Source: CAXMST01 sp038206985 (GTDB taxonomy: Bacteria > Actinomycetota > Thermoleophilia > Solirubrobacterales > 70-9). Taken from it: a stretch of DNA of 16,008 bases. Below are positions 6,686 to 14,627 of the stretch, one piece after another. The stretch covers positions 1 to 16,008 of the forward strand of contig JBBRAH010000055.1 in assembly GCA_038206985.1 (NCBI GenBank), given 5' to 3'. A program made the position numbers and the translations under genes. Numbering within the stretch: position 1 is the first letter of the stretch; every line of letters begins with the position of its first letter. Below the pieces are notes generated by a model. The model did not search any database, was not told the DNA's origin, and saw only the letters and a list, made by a program, of their open reading frames with translations.

Positions 6686-8911
6686 ATGAGGTGGACGCGG
6701 ATTCGGCGGCGTGGCGTGGCGAGCCTCTGCGCCACGGCGATCGTTCTGTGGGGCGGGGCCGCCCCGGCCCGAGCGGGTGGGCTGGAGGCGGGCGCCGGGC
6801 GCGCCGATATCACCCCGCCGACCGGCTTCTACATGTTCGGCTGGGTCCGCTCCGACGCCCGCTCCGAGGGCCAGCACACGCGCCTGTTCGCCCGCACGAT
6901 TGTGCTCGAACGCGCCGGCCGCAAGGTCGCCCTGGTCTCGGCCGACCTCGGCGCGGTTCCGAACGGGCTCGTCGTCGACGCGGCCGAGCGGGTCGCGGGT
7001 CGCGGCTTCAGCGAGGAGAACGTGATCATCTCGACCTCCCACACTCACAGCGCTCCCGCCGGCTACTTCAACTTCCCCGCCTTCAACACGGTCGCGCCGA
7101 CGAGCACGACGCCGACCGACTTCGAGCTCAGCTCGCCCGCCGACGAGCGCCTCTACACCTTCCTCGCCAAGCGCCTCGCGAAGTCGATCCGTCGTGCCGA
7201 CCGCGATCGCGCGCCGGCCGTTGCCGGCTGGGGAACCAGCCGCCTGCTCGGGACGACCGAGAACCGCAGCATCGAAGCGCATCTCGCCAACCACGGGATC
7301 ATCCGCGAGGTGGGGGAGGGGAGCGTCGAGCTCGACCCGGGCGGCTACCCGCACACGATCAACCCTCGCGTCGACGTGCTACGGGTCGACAAGCGCGGTC
7401 GCCGCGGGCGCATCCCGATCGGGATCTGGTCGACCTTCGCCAACCACGGGACCGTCGTCAAGCCGTCCTTCACCTACTACAACGCCGACCACCACGGCCC
7501 GGCCGCGCGGATCGCCGAGCGCGCGATCCGGCGCCGGGGCGACGTCCCGCGCGGGCAGGAGGTGGTCAACTCCTACGGCAACTCCGATGAGGGCGATGTC
7601 ACCGCGGGGCTCGAGCACAGCGGTCCCGCGGGTGCCCACGAGGTCGGTCGTGAGGAGGCGCAGGCGATGCTCGCCGCCTGGCGACGGGCGGGCGGCCGTC
7701 TTGAGCGCGCCCCCGCTCTGAAGCTGCGCTGGACCCGATCCTGCTTCTGCGGCCGCGACACCTCGGCCGGTCGGGTTGACGAGCGGGCGGTGGTCGGCCT
7801 TCCGTTTCTGACCGGCTCGGAGGAGAACCGCGGGCCGCTCTACGACGAGACCGGGGTCCCGCTCGAGGGGCAGCGCCTGCCGGCGCCGATCGGCCCGCAG
7901 GGCACCAAGATCCAGACGATCCGCGACACCGGACAGTTCCCGACCGCGGTGCCGCTCGCGGCGCTGCAGGTCGGCGACCGGGCGATCGTCACCGTGCCCG
8001 GCGAGATGTCGACGGGGATGGGCAGGCGTCTGCGCTCGGCTGCGCTCGCGGCCGGGCGCCGCGGCGGCATGAAGCGGATCGTCGTCTCCGGCCTCGCCAA
8101 CGACTTCATCCAGTACTTCACGACGCCCGAGGAGTACGGGCTGCAGCACTACGAGGGCGGCACCGTCCTGTTCGGCGAGGCGGCGGGTGTCTTCATCGAG
8201 GAGCGCCTCGCCGGGCTCGTCGCGGCGCTCGCGTCCGGCCGCCCCGCCCCGCGCCCCGACCCGTTCGACCCCCGCAACGGAATCGTCGACGACGCCGCCC
8301 CCTACCCGCCCGGCGCGTCGGAGGCGTCTGTCGTCGAGCAGCCGAAGACGACCGCGCGCCTCGGCCACGCCACCTTCGGCTGGCAAGGCGGCGAGCGCGG
8401 CTTTGATCGCCCGCTCGATCGGGCCTTCGTCACCGTCGAACGCCGCGGCCGGGGTGGCTGGAGTCGCGTCGCCGGCGACCTCGGCCTTCGCATCCAGTGG
8501 TCGGTCTCCGAAGATGGGCGCTACGAGGCGCGCTGGGAGCCGCCGCTCGGCTCGAAGCCCGGCCTGCACCGCTTCATGATCACCGCCAACCGCTACCGGC
8601 TGCGCTCGGCACCGTTCCGCCTGCGGCGCTCAGCCGATCTCGACGCGTTGCTGGTGCGCTCCGGGGACGGCCGGGCCGTGGTCCAGATGCACTACCCGCT
8701 CCCGGTCGAGGACGAGGACCTGGCCTGGCGCCCGCACCGGGCGACGATCGCGGGAGCGTCGGCGCCGCGTGGCCTCGAGGTCGCGCTGCGCGCGCGCGGC
8801 ACGCGCCTGATCGTCTCGGGCCCCGCCGGTGAGACCGTCACCCTGCCGCCGGGCAGCATCCGCGATCCGGACGGCAACACGAACCGCAACCGGCTCAGCT
8901 TCGAGCTCTAG
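6686..8911 (+). CDS. Exported neutral/alkaline ceramidase-family amidohydrolase
   Basis: 741 aa from ATG 6686. The start is chosen because the signal peptide begins there (RWTRIRRRG, hydrophobic core, AxA site near APARA at about 26-30); the frame is open back to 6563 without matching sequence. Residues about 31-520 match the neutral ceramidase catalytic domain, which cleaves the amide bond of ceramides in a zinc site. Presumed zinc ligands are present: HTHS (H119/H121), FANHGT (H254), PGE (E440) and the Tyr in QYFTTPEEY (Y477). The nucleophile motif, GDVSPN or similar in characterised members, reads GDVTAG (303-308), placing Thr306 where Ser is expected. Residues about 590-741 are a C-terminal beta domain. 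It could act on another acylated amine. 6504-6685 upstream holds a small CCGGG/CCCGG inverted repeat (6570-6586) and no clear promoter. Confidence 0.9.
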   Translation: MRWTRIRRRGVASLCATAIVLWGGAAPARAGGLEAGAGRADITPPTGFYMFGWVRSDARSEGQHTRLFARTIVLERAGRKVALVSADLGAVPNGLVVDAAERVAGRGFSEENVIISTSHTHSAPAGYFNFPAFNTVAPTSTTPTDFELSSPADERLYTFLAKRLAKSIRRADRDRAPAVAGWGTSRLLGTTENRSIEAHLANHGIIREVGEGSVELDPGGYPHTINPRVDVLRVDKRGRRGRIPIGIWSTFANHGTVVKPSFTYYNADHHGPAARIAERAIRRRGDVPRGQEVVNSYGNSDEGDVTAGLEHSGPAGAHEVGREEAQAMLAAWRRAGGRLERAPALKLRWTRSCFCGRDTSAGRVDERAVVGLPFLTGSEENRGPLYDETGVPLEGQRLPAPIGPQGTKIQTIRDTGQFPTAVPLAALQVGDRAIVTVPGEMSTGMGRRLRSAALAAGRRGGMKRIVVSGLANDFIQYFTTPEEYGLQHYEGGTVLFGEAAGVFIEERLAGLVAALASGRPAPRPDPFDPRNGIVDDAAPYPPGASEASVVEQPKTTARLGHATFGWQGGERGFDRPLDRAFVTVERRGRGGWSRVAGDLGLRIQWSVSEDGRYEARWEPPLGSKPGLHRFMITANRYRLRSAPFRLRRSADLDALLVRSGDGRAVVQMHYPLPVEDEDLAWRPHRATIAGASAPRGLEVALRARGTRLIVSGPAGETVTLPPGSIRDPDGNTNRNRLSFEL

Positions 8912-8935
8912 CTCGGACCAGCGGCCGGAACTCAG

Positions 8936-8964
8936 GCGCCGAGGTCCTCGACCACGCTCGGCGC
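8936..8964 (+). terminator. Candidate terminator hairpin after the ceramidase-like gene
   Basis: A perfect 8-bp stem, GCGCCGAG (8936-8943) with CTCGGCGC (8957-8964), encloses a 13-nt loop, 24 bp after the stop. There is no T run, as is common in high-GC actinobacteria. It lies between convergent genes and could serve both strands. The remainder of 8912-9086 shows nothing else. Confidence 0.4.
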
Positions 8965-9086
8965 GGCTGATCGCGGGGGGCAGACCTGGAAGTTCAGCAC
9001 CTCGATTGCTCATCGCGCCCTCCGCTTGAGCCCCGGGACCGTATCGTCGTGTCGAGCGTGGGGCGCGGCCTGATCAATTCGACTGC

Positions 9087-9956
9087 TCACCAGCGGCCCG
9101 CTAGCGCGTCCTCGACTCGGGTGGCAAGCACCTCGGGAGTGGGCACGTCGTTGTCTACCGGCCAGCTGCTGCCAAGCGGCGTTCCGGCGACGAGCGAACC
9201 GCCGGAGAACCCTTCCACTTGCACGACGATACCGGCCTCGCATGCAGCCTCTAACAACTCGCCTTCGTCGCCGCTGACGAGAAAGCCGGATCGCGAGACC
9301 TCGATGATGCGTGCTTCGGGAGGGGATGATGGAGTTGCGGGCGGAACACTCGATGCGTCGTCGCGCTGGTCGAGCACTCGTCGGAGTGTCTCGGTCGAGT
9401 CCTGGCGAACGTTGTCGAGGATCGTCTCGAGGCGAATCTGGCTCGCCAGCTGCGCCAGGAACAGCACCAGGCCCAGCACGCTGGCCACGGTCAGGAGCAC
9501 CGCGACCGTCACCGAGATCTGGGGGACGAACTCCTGCTGGGAATCGCTGCTTGTGCGCACGGTGCGGAGCACGACGAGGCTGTAGGTGAACGTCGTGAGA
9601 AACAGCGCCAGGGTCAGGTGAACGAAGTGGTCTCGTGAGAATGTGCGCAACAGCCGTGGCGAGAACTGGCTGCTGGCCAGCTACAAGGTGACCACGGTCA
9701 GCGAGAACGTCAGCGACGTCACCGTGATCAGCGAGCCGACGATCGCGCTCAGCACGGTGCGGGCTGCGTCTGCCCCGCCGCCGAAAAGGTAGTTGGTCAC
9801 GCCGGTAGGCAGGCTGTCGTCGATCCGGGCGTCGAGCTCCGGCAGCCCGACGCCGAGGATGATCGCGAGCACGAGGCCGATGGCCGGCATCGGCCACAAT
9901 TGCGTCTGGAGGCTGTCGCGAAGCGCGCTGATGCGGTTGCCCCATCCGAACCCCAT
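9087..9956 (-). pseudogene. DUF2254 membrane protein, interrupted by in-frame TAG and truncated
   Basis: The frame from ATG 9956 encodes the DUF2254 N-terminus: membrane segment at about 22-38 (PAIGLVLAIILGVGL), then LFGGGADAARTVLSAIVGSLITVTSLTFS (57-85, quoted in part: GGGADAARTVLSAIVGS). At codon 92 (9681-9683) a TAG falls inside the family's most conserved stretch: before it VVTL, after it LASSQFSPRLLRTFSRDH in the same frame. The residue here is normally Q or S (CAG to TAG is one transition). The frame then continues through two more membrane segments (about 110-130 and 150-175) to a TGA at 9087-9089. Full-length relatives are about 420-450 aa; this ends near 289 and I find no remaining C-terminal domain in the other frames downstream. 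Two independent lesions favour a decaying gene. Readthrough or a sequencing error at the TAG is possible. Confidence 0.75.
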
Positions 9957-10385
9957 CAGTAGACCGTTCCCTCGTGCCCCCGGCAGGCGACCCGCCCGAG
10001 ACGCTCAAGCATGATCCGGCCGCCGCCCGGTACCGCTCGACGAGATGAGGCATTACCGATGTGACCGCAGAATGCGCCTATCTGCCGCAGGAAGCTCATG
10101 TTTCCTTTGCGGGATCGAGCTTGGAGCGGCTCCAGCCAGCCTTCACTTTGCAGTTCCTTCCTCTCCCCCCGACGCGGTCCTTCACGACACCCTCGGTCGA
10201 CAGCATCTGGGGAACAGAAATCAGCGGCCATGCAGCCGACTCTGGAGGCCTCTCGTCAGGGCACGATATGGTAGCCAAGGAGTTGACGTTCCCGAGCGCG
10301 ATGCGGCTTTGGAAAAGACAGGATGCCGTGCTTTTGGATCGGTCGAGGCCGTCTGCCACACCCCCACCGGGCTGAGGGCGAAGCG
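9957..10385. other. 429-bp intergenic region, AT-richer than its surroundings, no recognised gene
   Basis: Between the DUF2254 pseudogene and the 3' end of copA. By eye it has clearly less GC than the flanks (near 58% in 10100-10360) and no codon bias in any frame. Short open frames on both strands give low-complexity or cysteine/serine-mixed peptides unlike any family I know. One minus-strand frame (10231 to 9956) ends in TGA overlapping the pseudogene ATG (TGATG). That is the geometry of coupling, but its sequence is not protein-like. A small hairpin (TGGAGC-G-GCTCCA, about 10119-10131) is the only obvious structure. No tRNA, repeat or T-rich terminator was found. Confidence 0.6.
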
Positions 10386-12647
10386 CTACCGCCGGTGCGA
10401 CTGGAAGCGGCGGAGGCGGAGTGAGTTGGTGACGACGAAGATGCTCGAGAGGGCCATTGCGGCGCCGGCGACGATCGGATTGAGGTAGCCACTCGCTGCC
10501 AGCGGCAGGGCCGCGATGTTGTAGGCGAAGGCCCAGAAGAGGTTGCCCTTGATCGTCCGCAGGGTGCGGCGTGAGAGACGGATCGCATCGGCGGCGGAGC
10601 GCAGATCGCCGGAGACCAGGGTCAGATCCGAAGCCTCGATCGCGACATCGGTCCCGGTGCCGATCGCGAGGCCCAGATCCGCCTGCGCGAGGGCCGGCGC
10701 GTCGTTGACCCCGTCTCCGACCATGGCGACCACCCTTCCCTCCTCCTGCAGGGCGCGGACCTTCGCAGCCTTCTCCGCCGGCAGGACCTCGGCGATCACT
10801 TCCGAGACGCCGATCTCGGCGCCTACTGCCTCAGCGGTGGCCCGGTTGTCGCCGGTCAGCAGAACGGGTCGCAGGCCGAGACCCGTCAGCTCCGCGACCG
10901 CGTCGGCGGAGGTCGGCTTGATGGTGTCGGCCACGGTGATGAGTGCCCGCGCTCGACCGCCCCAGCCTGCCGCGATCACAGTAGCGCCGCCCCGCTCGGC
11001 GGCGGCCCGGGCCTTCAGGAGATCCGGTTCCAACTCCATCCCGGCATCCGCCAGCATGCTCGGCCGGCCCGCGAGCACGGTCTGCCCCTGGACTACACCC
11101 CGGACCCCGAGGCCATCCCGGGACTCGAAATCCTCCACCCGGGGAAGCTCGCCGCGGGCCTTTGCGGCGGCGGCGATGGCCGCGGCGATCGGATGCTCGG
11201 ATGCATCCTCGAGCGCGCCGACGAGCCGGAGCACCTCGCCCTCGGCGACGCCTTCAGCGGTGATTACCTCGCGCATCGTCATCTGTCCGGAGGTAACGGT
11301 CCCGGTCTTGTCCAGGACCACCGTGTCGATCAGTTGGGTGGACTCGAGGATCTCGGGTCCTTTGATCAGGATCCCCAGCTGAGCACCGCGGCCGGTACCG
11401 ACGAGAAGCGCGGTAGGGGTGGCGAGGCCAAGGGCGCAGGGGCAGGCGATGATCAGGACCGAAACTGCGGCGGTGAAGGCGTAGCCCGTGCTCACGTCCG
11501 CAACCAGCCAGAAACCGAGAGTTGCCAGCGCGAGGACGAGGACCGCGGGAACAAAGACGGCGGCGACGCGATCTGCGAGCCGTTGGACCGGCGCCTTGCC
11601 GTCCTGGGCCTCGCCCACCAATCGCGCGATCTGCGCGAGGGCTGTGTCGGATCCGACCCGTGTGGCGCGGATCACGAGCCGGCCCCCCACATTGATGGTC
11701 GCGCCGGTCACCTCGTCCCCTGGACCTACTTCAACCGGTACCGACTCGCCGGTGAGTAGCGACTGATCGATGGCGGAGCTGCCCTCGACGACAAGGCCGT
11801 CGGCGGCAAGCTTCTCCCCCGGCCGGACTACGAATCGGACGCCGGCCTCCAGCTCCTCGATGGCGATGCGGCGCTCGGAGCCATCGGCGTCGAGCACCGC
11901 GACGTCCTTTGCGCCCAACTCGAGCAGGGCGCGTAGCGCGGCCCCCGAGCGCCGCTTGGCCCGAGCCTCGAACAGGCGCCCGGCGAGGATGAAGGTGATC
12001 ACCACGGCGGCGACCTCGAAGTAGACGTCGCCCGTGCCCCCTCCCTGCTCGGGAATCAGCTCGAAGTTCATCTGCATTCCCCTGGCGCCCGCCTCCCCGA
12101 AGAGCAGCGCGAACAGCGAAAAGCTCCAGGCGGCGAGCGTGCCGACCGAGATCAGGGTGTCCATCGTCGCCGCCCCGTGGCGCAGGTTCTGAACGGTGGC
12201 CCGGTGAAACGGCAATCCCGCCCAGAGGACGACCGGAGTCGCCAGCGCAAGGCTGACCCACTGCCAGTAGTCGAACTGGAGCGCCGGAACCATCGCCAGA
12301 CCGAGGAGCGGCACCGAGAGGACCGCGGCCAGGGTCAGCCGGCGGCGCAGATCGCGTGCCTGGCGCTCATCCTCGGCGATGTCCTCGGCCTCGGCCGCCC
12401 GACGGGCGGCCAAGCCGGAGTCAACGGGGAGCCTGGCCTCGTATCCGGCGGCGGCGACCGCACCGAGCAGGTCCTCCGGGGCGACCCGGGCATCATCGAA
12501 GCCGACAGCCGCCTGCCCCGTGGCGTAGTTGACCGTCGCCTCGACCCCATCGAGTTCATTGAGCTTGCCCTCGACGCGGCTCGCGCAGGACGCGCAGGTC
12601 ATGCCCCTGACAGGTAGCTGAATCTTCTTGGTCGCGGTGGCGCTCAC
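10386..12647 (-). CDS. copA: Copper-exporting P1B-type ATPase CopA
   Basis: 753 aa from GTG 12647; the frame is open further upstream, but that sequence crosses the promoter and the next gene. The protein pumps Cu(I) out of the cytoplasm using ATP. One N-terminal heavy-metal domain has GMTCASC (C18, C21). Eight membrane segments are expected; the transport motif CPC is at 402-404 with A401 before it. The actuator TGES is at 299-302, the phosphorylated Asp is D446 in DKTGT, the nucleotide-domain HP is at 485-486 (SEHPIA), and GDGVND is at 644-649. The last two membrane helices carry YN (709-710) and MxxSS (731-735), the Cu(I)-specific P1B-1 signature. It sits at the 3' end of a four-gene co-directional run, but has its own CsoR-like promoter. 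No copZ or csoR is in the window. No Shine-Dalgarno precedes the GTG. Confidence 0.96.
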   Translation of the reverse strand: MSATATKKIQLPVRGMTCASCASRVEGKLNELDGVEATVNYATGQAAVGFDDARVAPEDLLGAVAAAGYEARLPVDSGLAARRAAEAEDIAEDERQARDLRRRLTLAAVLSVPLLGLAMVPALQFDYWQWVSLALATPVVLWAGLPFHRATVQNLRHGAATMDTLISVGTLAAWSFSLFALLFGEAGARGMQMNFELIPEQGGGTGDVYFEVAAVVITFILAGRLFEARAKRRSGAALRALLELGAKDVAVLDADGSERRIAIEELEAGVRFVVRPGEKLAADGLVVEGSSAIDQSLLTGESVPVEVGPGDEVTGATINVGGRLVIRATRVGSDTALAQIARLVGEAQDGKAPVQRLADRVAAVFVPAVLVLALATLGFWLVADVSTGYAFTAAVSVLIIACPCALGLATPTALLVGTGRGAQLGILIKGPEILESTQLIDTVVLDKTGTVTSGQMTMREVITAEGVAEGEVLRLVGALEDASEHPIAAAIAAAAKARGELPRVEDFESRDGLGVRGVVQGQTVLAGRPSMLADAGMELEPDLLKARAAAERGGATVIAAGWGGRARALITVADTIKPTSADAVAELTGLGLRPVLLTGDNRATAEAVGAEIGVSEVIAEVLPAEKAAKVRALQEEGRVVAMVGDGVNDAPALAQADLGLAIGTGTDVAIEASDLTLVSGDLRSAADAIRLSRRTLRTIKGNLFWAFAYNIAALPLAASGYLNPIVAGAAMALSSIFVVTNSLRLRRFQSHRR

Positions 12648-12654
12648 ATCACCA

Positions 12655-12684
12655 ACTATATACCCCCCTGGGGTAAAGACGCAA
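12655..12684 (-). promoter_or_regulatory. copA promoter with CsoR-type operator in the spacer
   Basis: On the minus strand TTGCGT (12684-12679) and TATAGT (12660-12655) form a -35/-10 pair with an 18-bp spacer. The spacer holds the palindrome TACCCC-CCT-GGGGTA (12661-12675 on the plus strand), whose 6-bp arms pair perfectly. This matches the known TACCCC...GGGGTA operators of the copper-sensing repressor CsoR. Predicted initiation falls at or a base or two before the copA GTG at 12647, so the message is probably leaderless. Confidence 0.75.
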
Positions 12685-12702
12685 ACACACGTCTCCCCGC
12701 GC

Positions 12703-13785
12703 CTAGATGCCCAAGGCCTCCGTCGCCTCCGGCAGGTGCTCGAGCAGAACCTCCACGAGCTGCGGGTCGAACTGCCGGCCGCTGCTCTCACGGATGATCT
12801 CGACCACCTCGTCTAGGGGAAATGCGGGCCGGTACACGCGGTCGCTGAGCAGCGCCTCGAAGACGTCGGCAAGCGCGGTGATCCTACCCTCGATCGGGAT
12901 CTGCTCTCCCCGCAGGCCGCTGGGGTAGCCGCCCCCGTCCCAGTGCTCGTGGTGGGTGAACGCGATCGCGGCCGCGTGCTCGAGCAGCTTGCTGCGAGAG
13001 CCGGCCAGCAGCTGGTGCCCGATCCCGGTGTGTCGCCTCATCTGCTCCCGTTCCTCTTCGGTGAGCATGCCCGGCTTGAGCAGGATCTCGTCGGAGATGC
13101 CAAGTTTGCCGACATCGTGCAGTGGCGCGGCGAGACGAAGATCGCGCACGCTCTCCTCGTCGAGGCCGCACCAGCCGGCGAGGAGTGCCGCGAGGATCCC
13201 GACTCTGCCCGTGTGATCACCGGTGTGGGCATCACGCGCCTCGATCGCCCGGCCCAACCGATCGACGGTTTCGCGCTGGGCGAGGGAGAGCTCCGCGACC
13301 ACCCCGTTCAGCTCCCTGGTCCGCTCGGCGACTGCGTCCTCGAGCTCGTCGAGGTGGCGTCGCTCCCGCCGCACAAGGGTTCGTCGGTGCAGCGCGTTGT
13401 TGACTCCGATCAGTAGCTCGTTGTCGTTGAACGGCTTGACGAGGTATTCGTAGGCGCCACGCTCGATCGCCTCCCCCGCCACGAGCGGATCGTCTCTGCC
13501 GCTCATCATCATCACCGCCATCTCCGGATCAAGCGTGCGCAACTGCCCGATCAGCTCGAGCCCACTCTCCCCCGGCATCCGGACATCGCAGATCGCCAGC
13601 TCGAAACGCCCGGAGGCCAGCTCCGAGCGCGCTTGCGCGCCGTTGGAGGCCGTCTCGCATCGATACCCGGCCCGCTCGAGCATCCTCGCGACCATCCGGC
13701 TCACGCTGTCATCGTCATCGACAACGAGAATCGATGAGGAAGCCACGTCGACCTCGGGTCTGCCCGGCCCCCTTCCCTTCTGCAC
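12703..13785 (-). CDS. Response regulator with HD-GYP c-di-GMP phosphodiesterase output (RpfG type)
   Basis: 360 aa, GTG start with GAGGAG 6 nt upstream (plus 13792-13797). Residues about 17-135 are a receiver domain: acidic pocket DDDD 23-26, phospho-acceptor D67 in ICDVRMPG, S95 and K117 (LVKPF). Residues about 138-180 form a charged coiled coil. Residues about 170-345 are an HD-GYP domain with HTGDHTGRV (187-195), HD dyad H223-D224 in LHDVGKLGI, HHEHWDGGGYP (278-288) and DVFEALLSDRVYRP (307-320). HD-GYP domains hydrolyse cyclic di-GMP with a two- or three-metal centre; all expected metal ligands seem present, so activity is likely. No histidine kinase is next to it, so it is an orphan regulator here. 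Its stop is 55 bp before copA and its start 174 bp after the TlpA-like gene. Confidence 0.95.
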   Translation of the reverse strand: MQKGRGPGRPEVDVASSSILVVDDDDSVSRMVARMLERAGYRCETASNGAQARSELASGRFELAICDVRMPGESGLELIGQLRTLDPEMAVMMMSGRDDPLVAGEAIERGAYEYLVKPFNDNELLIGVNNALHRRTLVRRERRHLDELEDAVAERTRELNGVVAELSLAQRETVDRLGRAIEARDAHTGDHTGRVGILAALLAGWCGLDEESVRDLRLAAPLHDVGKLGISDEILLKPGMLTEEEREQMRRHTGIGHQLLAGSRSKLLEHAAAIAFTHHEHWDGGGYPSGLRGEQIPIEGRITALADVFEALLSDRVYRPAFPLDEVVEIIRESSGRQFDPQLVEVLLEHLPEATEALGI

Positions 13786-13832
13786 CCTCTGCTCCTCGGT
13801 TGCCGGCCAGTCTCCCCAAGAAATGGTATCTG

Positions 13833-13843
13833 TGCGTCACGCA
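13833..13843. promoter_or_regulatory. Palindrome TGCGTCACGCA upstream of the HD-GYP gene
   Basis: An 11-bp perfect inverted repeat (5-bp arms, one central base) about 48 bp before the HD-GYP start, in the 174-bp gap 13786-13959. A weak -10-like TACCAT lies just downstream on the minus strand, so the palindrome would sit in the -35 region. It could be an operator; no regulator is recognised. The gap also has GAACCGG/CCGGTTC arms and a GGGG/CCCC hairpin right after the TlpA-like stop. Confidence 0.3.
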
Positions 13844-13959
13844 TCGGGTCCCTCCGCCGGACGCCGGCCCGTAGTCCCCGTTACCGCACCCCTTCCCTCG
13901 GAACCGGATTGGGACTTCTCGCCCACCCAGTGGATAGTCAATCGGGGTGCCCCGCCGGT

Positions 13960-14571
13960 TCAGCCGAGCAGGTTCTGCTCGATGTCGGCCTCTAGTTGCT
14001 CGGGGTTCGCATAGGCGCCCTGGAAGACCTTGACGACCTCGCCCTGCTCATCGATGAACACGGTGGTCGGCGAGACGATGCCGCCACCAAGCGAAGCGAT
14101 CTGCTTGGCGTCGGGATCATCGATGCTCGGATAGGGCACCGGGCTCTCAGTGAGGAACTGCTGGGCGGCGGCGGCATCGTCCTGCATGTCGATCCCGACG
14201 AAGGCGACCTCGGCAGCATGCCGCTCGGCCGAGTCGCGGAAGTAGGGGAACTCCTCCCGGCAGGGCGGGCACCAGGATGCCCATTGGTTGACGACGATCG
14301 GATGGCCGCGAAGCTCGTCGAGCTTGGCCTCGAGCGAACCCTCCTCGAGAATCTGGCCGGCCTGCTCGCGGTTGGCCGCAAGGGCCTTGGGGATCTGCTT
14401 GTCGCTCTTCGACGACCCCTTGGCCGGATCCGTGGTGGTGGTCGGCAGATCCGCCGATTCGGCGTCGGTCGGGGTATCGGAGGAGCCGCAGCCGACGGCG
14501 AGAGCCGCGCTGAGGGCGAGCACCGCGGCGAATGCCGGAAGGGCCCGGCGCCGTTTGCTGCTCGTCCGCAT
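13960..14571 (-). CDS. TlpA/ResA-family thioredoxin-like lipoprotein
   Basis: 203 aa from ATG 14571; a GTG at 14592 would add 7 residues, and neither has a good ribosome site. Residues 1-27 are a lipoprotein signal (RTSSKRRR, hydrophobic stretch) ending in AVGC with lipidated Cys28. A Ser/Thr/Asp-rich linker follows to about 60. Residues about 70-203 have the thioredoxin fold: VVNQWASWCPPC with active cysteines C101 and C104, EEFPYF, VGIDMQD, and the cis-proline loop VSPTTVFID (P168). The protein is anchored outside the cell and should reduce disulfides, as in cytochrome c maturation or metal/thiol repair; the WCPPC motif is typical of such TlpA/ResA proteins. It lies 56 bp after the disulfide oxidoreductase gene on the same strand, probably in one transcript. 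No cytochrome biogenesis gene is in view. Confidence 0.92.
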   Translation of the reverse strand: MRTSSKRRRALPAFAAVLALSAALAVGCGSSDTPTDAESADLPTTTTDPAKGSSKSDKQIPKALAANREQAGQILEEGSLEAKLDELRGHPIVVNQWASWCPPCREEFPYFRDSAERHAAEVAFVGIDMQDDAAAAQQFLTESPVPYPSIDDPDAKQIASLGGGIVSPTTVFIDEQGEVVKVFQGAYANPEQLEADIEQNLLG

Positions 14572-14608
14572 GAAGGGATCTTTGCGCGCCACCCTTAACG
14601 GGAGGTTT

Positions 14609-14625
14609 TGTGCTCGAGCAGCACA
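14609..14625 (-). repeat. Inverted repeat between the oxidoreductase and TlpA-like genes
   Basis: TGTGCT and AGCACA arms pair around a 5-nt loop, immediately after the oxidoreductase stop. It also contains a perfect 10-bp palindrome (TGCTCGAGCA, 14611-14620). On the transcribed strand it is followed by AAAA, not T, so it is not a standard terminator. It may be an mRNA-stabilising hairpin or a binding site. Confidence 0.4.
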
Positions 14626-14627
14626 GC

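Noticed and set aside
7379..8569. 396-codon minus-strand open frame opposite the ceramidase-like gene
   Set aside because: Arg/Ala/Gly-rich shadow of the plus-strand gene, with no recognisable domain.
10045..10488. Short open frames on both strands in the copA-pseudogene gap
   Set aside because: No codon bias, no ribosome site, mixed-composition peptides and no family resemblance; several run into the copA 3' end.
12648..12791. N-terminal extension of CopA
   Set aside because: It crosses the CsoR-like palindrome and the end of the HD-GYP gene; the heavy-metal domain begins right after GTG 12647.
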